The position numbers and the translations under genes are program-made. Shown one piece after another: positions 58,769 through 60,000 of a stretch of DNA of 60,000 nucleotides. Positions within the stretch are counted from its first letter, which is position 1. Each line of letters opens with the position of its first letter. Under the pieces are notes generated by a model. It was not told where the DNA came from. It worked only from the letters and a program-made list of their open reading frames with translations, and ran no database searches. The stretch is from Cryptomeria japonica (Eukaryota; Streptophyta; Pinopsida; Cupressales; Cupressaceae). The stretch is taken from assembly GCF_030272615.1 (NCBI RefSeq), contig NC_081406.1:236573922-236633921 (forward strand), written 5' to 3'.

Positions 58769-59983
58769 TGTTGTCATTGATATCAATATGCTTTGGCTGT
58801 CATTAGTGACTGGTTGGTATAGTTGATGTTGAGTTTCATTGTGCAGTTGTGTTGTGAGATTTTCTCTACATATCTTTTAGATTTTACATCTATTCATGTG
58901 GTTTAGATATGTTGTTAAGTAGTGTTTCAAGATGCTAAATTCAAAATTTGGTGCTTCGGATCATTGTGCTAAGGAAGTTGCATTTACTCGTGTGTAATGA
59001 TGTTTGACTATGTTTCCATGTGAAATGCATGATCTGCATTGTTGCGGTTTTGGAGATAAGTTGATAATGTCCTTAGCTTCATTCTATTCAATTGACACAA
59101 GTTATTGGGCTTCAAAAGTGTGGTCTTAAAATTTGATGGTCTTTACTCTAAGTTTGGTCGACCTCGGGTGTTTATATTTCATGTTATTTCTATGATGATT
59201 ATGGATCATTGTGTAGCATGTAAGAATCTTATTTTTATCTCAGTTAAGATTTGTTGTGGTCCACTTTACATTCTTTCCCATCACAGGAATATTTAGTGTC
59301 ACCCTTATTTGAATTGTATGTGGTTAAGATTCTTAGCCAACCTTGGGAGATTTTGCATTTATGAGGATGATATAAATAAAGGATAATTTTTTGAGGATGA
59401 CATATTTGATGTGTGTGTAAAATTTGAGATGGAAAGGAAGTGAGTCGTGGCGTATGTGTATGCAATGAAGGTGTGTGAAAGAGGGTCTATCTCCCTATTT
59501 TTTTTTATAAGTGTTGTTTGAGTTGGTTAAAAGTATTGAGCAATGTGGACTTTCATGTGTTAGCTACCAGAGAAGTGAGACGAAGGTATCTACAGATCTT
59601 ACAGTTGCAAAGGTACATCAGTGGTGGATTCTTTCTCTTTTATTGTTCTTTATCTGAGCAGTGAACCTCTCTTTCTTTCTTTTCGGCAGTGAGCCTTTCT
59701 TTGTAAAAATTACCTTAATAGGTGTCACCCTTACAGGTGCTCATATATTGAGAATAGCATTCTTCGTTGTTTTCCCCTTAATAGGGTTTTCCATGTAAAA
59801 TTTAGACCTTCATTGTGTATGATATGGTATGTTTTTCATGTTTTTTTATGCTCATGTATTTTTTTGTGGATTAGATGATAAAGTTAAGTTACTATGGATA
59901 TGATTATAGGAAAAAATTTGGATTTGTTTGTACAACTGATTCACCCCCCCTCTTAGTTGTCTTGTGTGTAGGAACATTCAACA
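58769..59983 (+). repeat. 5' LTR of a copia-like element leaving the window
   Basis: Ends TTCAACA at 59983, with TTCACCCCCCC just before. The start is placed at TGTTGTCATTG but could be a few bases upstream at TGATGTG. Followed by a worn primer site, so it is a 5' LTR or a solo LTR with a little internal sequence. Confidence 0.65.
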
Positions 59984-59985
59984 AT

Positions 59986-59997
59986 TTGTATTAGAGT
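59986..59997 (+). other. Degenerate primer binding site
   Basis: TTGTATTAGAGT, three changes from TGGTATCAGAGC; two of them are C-to-T. Confidence 0.55.
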
Positions 59998-60000
59998 ATT

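Overview
This 60 kb window looks like intergenic DNA from a large, repeat-filled plant nuclear genome. I found no host gene, rRNA, tRNA or CRISPR array. Almost everything recognisable is an LTR retrotransposon, a piece of one, or an ancient repeat. The LTR families, the decay by stop codons and the AT-rich spacers suggest a seed plant, possibly a gymnosperm. That assignment is inference, not proof.

Left block (1-27266) is one nest of insertions. The oldest layer is a copia-like element (A0). Its second-ORF fragments at 8170-8703 and 24278-25893 join in frame, and its 3' LTR is at 26153-27266. A minus-strand Ty3/gypsy chromovirus (939-8169) inserted into A0. Its left LTR was later hit by a minus-strand gag-only element, of which only one partial LTR (1-938) is visible. 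A younger member of the A family (A1, 8704-24272, target duplication AAATA) inserted into A0. A1 was then split by a gag-only LTR element (12769-20670, two 1272-bp LTRs, target duplication CACCG).

Middle block (29667-44299 and 53869-54929) holds two copies of a non-coding unit of about 2.6 kb. Copy 1 is interrupted by a second copia-like family (B1 30622-36363, then a partial B2 to 37693) and a fragment of a gag-only-type LTR. Copy 2 is interrupted by an unidentified retroposon (44300-53860), which itself carries a minus-strand Ty1/copia element (44467-52098). The copia reverse transcriptase is split by a small inverted-repeat transposon (47122-48105). Because each copy has different insertions, each serves as an empty-site control for the other.

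Right block (54930-60000) is AT-rich, with a solo LTR (56154-57068), a diverged repeat related in inverse orientation to 40083-42530, and a 5' LTR running out of the window (58769-59983).

The most interesting content is the A/B family. These elements have copia-type primer sites, polypurine tracts and LTR ends but no visible pol. Instead they encode a coiled-coil Gag-like protein with four CCHC knuckles, plus a very long second ORF (about 1,126 codons in A1). That ORF has an unrecognised N-terminal domain, a Lys/Glu-rich helix and a helical C-terminus. A and B share this layout although their sequences are far apart, which suggests an old, selected, probably trans-mobilised lineage. The Ty1/copia element here is a plausible type of helper.
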